64,000 bases of DNA, taken from the NCBI RefSeq assembly GCF_036227485.1, contig NZ_CP109479.1, positions 3,100,001-3,164,000 on the forward strand, read 5' to 3'. Position 1 is the stretch's first letter; every line of letters starts with the position of its first letter. The stretch comes from Streptomyces sp. NBC_01451 (GTDB taxonomy: Bacteria; Actinomycetota; Actinomycetes; Streptomycetales; Streptomycetaceae). A program made the translations under genes and the position numbers. The notes beneath the pieces were generated by a model. It was not told where the DNA came from and searched no databases. It saw nothing but the letters and a program-made list of their open reading frames with translations. This document shows, in pieces, positions 63,367 to 64,000 of the stretch.

Positions 63367-63966
63367 CTATTCGCCCCCAGAGATCTCGATGGATGCCGGG
63401 GGCATGCCGCCGACCTGGAAGTCGACCTTGGCGGTATCCGTGGGAGGCGCCGGGAACTGCGCGAACCACTGGGTTGTCTCACCTTCGCTGAGACCGCCCT
63501 CGAACCTCGTGCACAGGCAGCGGCCTTCGGTGTCACGCAGGACCAGGTACTTCTTCTTGCCGGTCTGATCGACCAGGCTGGCCCCGGCCATGGACCCGCC
63601 GTTCTTGGACAACTCGCGCTCGTCGCCACGCCAGTTGCCCACGGACCAGGCGCTTCCCGTGCCGTTGGTCACTGTGCCTTCGACGGTGACGAACCCACCC
63701 TCGTCACGCTCGGCTGAGGCGATCGTGAGCGTCACACCGTTCTCGCCCTTGACCTCGGCCAGCACCGTCTCCGGCTCGGGGGCCTTCGACTCCTTGTCCG
63801 CGTTGTCACTGTTCGCACTCTTGGTCTGCGAAGGGGCCGAGGACGCCCCGCCATTGTCGGAGTCGTCACCTCCCCCACCGCAGCCGGCCACCGCGAGAAG
63901 CAACCCGGTCGTAATCGCCAGTGTCGACAGCGCCCTGCGGCTCTTCTTGGTGCGCCGGAAATCCAT
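63367..63966 (-). CDS. lipoprotein of unknown function
   Basis: 199 residues. Lipobox LAVAGC (Cys29), then a Gly/Asp/Ser-rich linker and an Ig-like beta domain (VKGENGVTLTIASAERDEGG, FVTVEGTVTNGTGSAWSVGN, CLCTRFEGG). Resembles the DUF4352-like secreted domains. Overlaps the OmpA operon as its first gene. ATG at 63966 with GGAAGCC upstream. Confidence 0.8.
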   Translation of the reverse strand: MDFRRTKKSRRALSTLAITTGLLLAVAGCGGGGDDSDNGGASSAPSQTKSANSDNADKESKAPEPETVLAEVKGENGVTLTIASAERDEGGFVTVEGTVTNGTGSAWSVGNWRGDERELSKNGGSMAGASLVDQTGKKKYLVLRDTEGRCLCTRFEGGLSEGETTQWFAQFPAPPTDTAKVDFQVGGMPPASIEISGGE

Positions 63967-64000
63967 CGGTACGGCTTCCTCTCACTCGGCCAGATGCACA

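Overview
The window is high-GC actinobacterial DNA, almost certainly from a Streptomyces chromosome. The gene order glpX - wbl gene - DUF1707 protein - class I fumarase - class II fumarase - DUF402 protein - SpoIIE-type phosphatase - class A PBP, and the neighbourhoods ychF/ppgK/ispH/xseAB and oxyR/ahpD/SLT/phoH/uppS, are as I recall them from streptomycete core chromosomes. GC-rich third codon positions, GTG starts, translationally coupled ATGA/GTGA overlaps, long GC hairpins at gene ends and rare TTA codons agree with this.

Layout. 1-2.6 kb: partial SDR oxidoreductase and a secreted alpha/beta hydrolase. 2.8-13.5 kb: a sugar-utilisation block, with a binding protein and two permeases (no ATPase), a divergent LacI regulator, a GH3 beta-xylosidase/beta-glucosidase, a GH2 beta-galactosidase-type enzyme and a second LacI regulator. 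Operator-like palindromes lie at the expected promoters. 13.5-22.3 kb: an accessory island with an LCAT-like lipase overlapping (GTGA) an 1866-residue caspase-like / STAND NTPase / ~20-blade WD40 protein, then a dCMP-deaminase-like enzyme and a convergent orphan gene. Three of the four genes carry TTA codons. This is the best candidate for an undescribed conflict or cell-death system. 22.4-30.4 kb: housekeeping genes (ychF, DUF6542, ppgK, ispH, xseA, xseB, nitroreductase, DUF4245, glpX). 30.6-42.3 kb: Wbl regulator, DUF1707 protein, both fumarases, DUF402, a GAF-SpoIIE-HATPase phosphatase and a class A penicillin-binding protein with a TPSV minisatellite tail.

42.5-49.6 kb: an SPFH/ribbon-helix-helix pair, a PadR-ABC-FtsX operon and a PATAN/roadblock cluster with no GTPase. 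49.7-57.8 kb: oxyR divergent from ahpD with no ahpC between them, an M48/M56 metalloprotease, an AI-2E family protein, an SLT lysozyme-like protein, PIN-PhoH and uppS. 57.8-64 kb: a probable C-rich small RNA with a true T-tract terminator, then DUF192, methyltransferase, DinB, GNAT, LLM oxidoreductase, OmpA-like protein and a lipoprotein.

No tRNA, rRNA, CRISPR array, insertion sequence or phage structural gene was recognised. All calls come from reading motifs and context; no database search was run.
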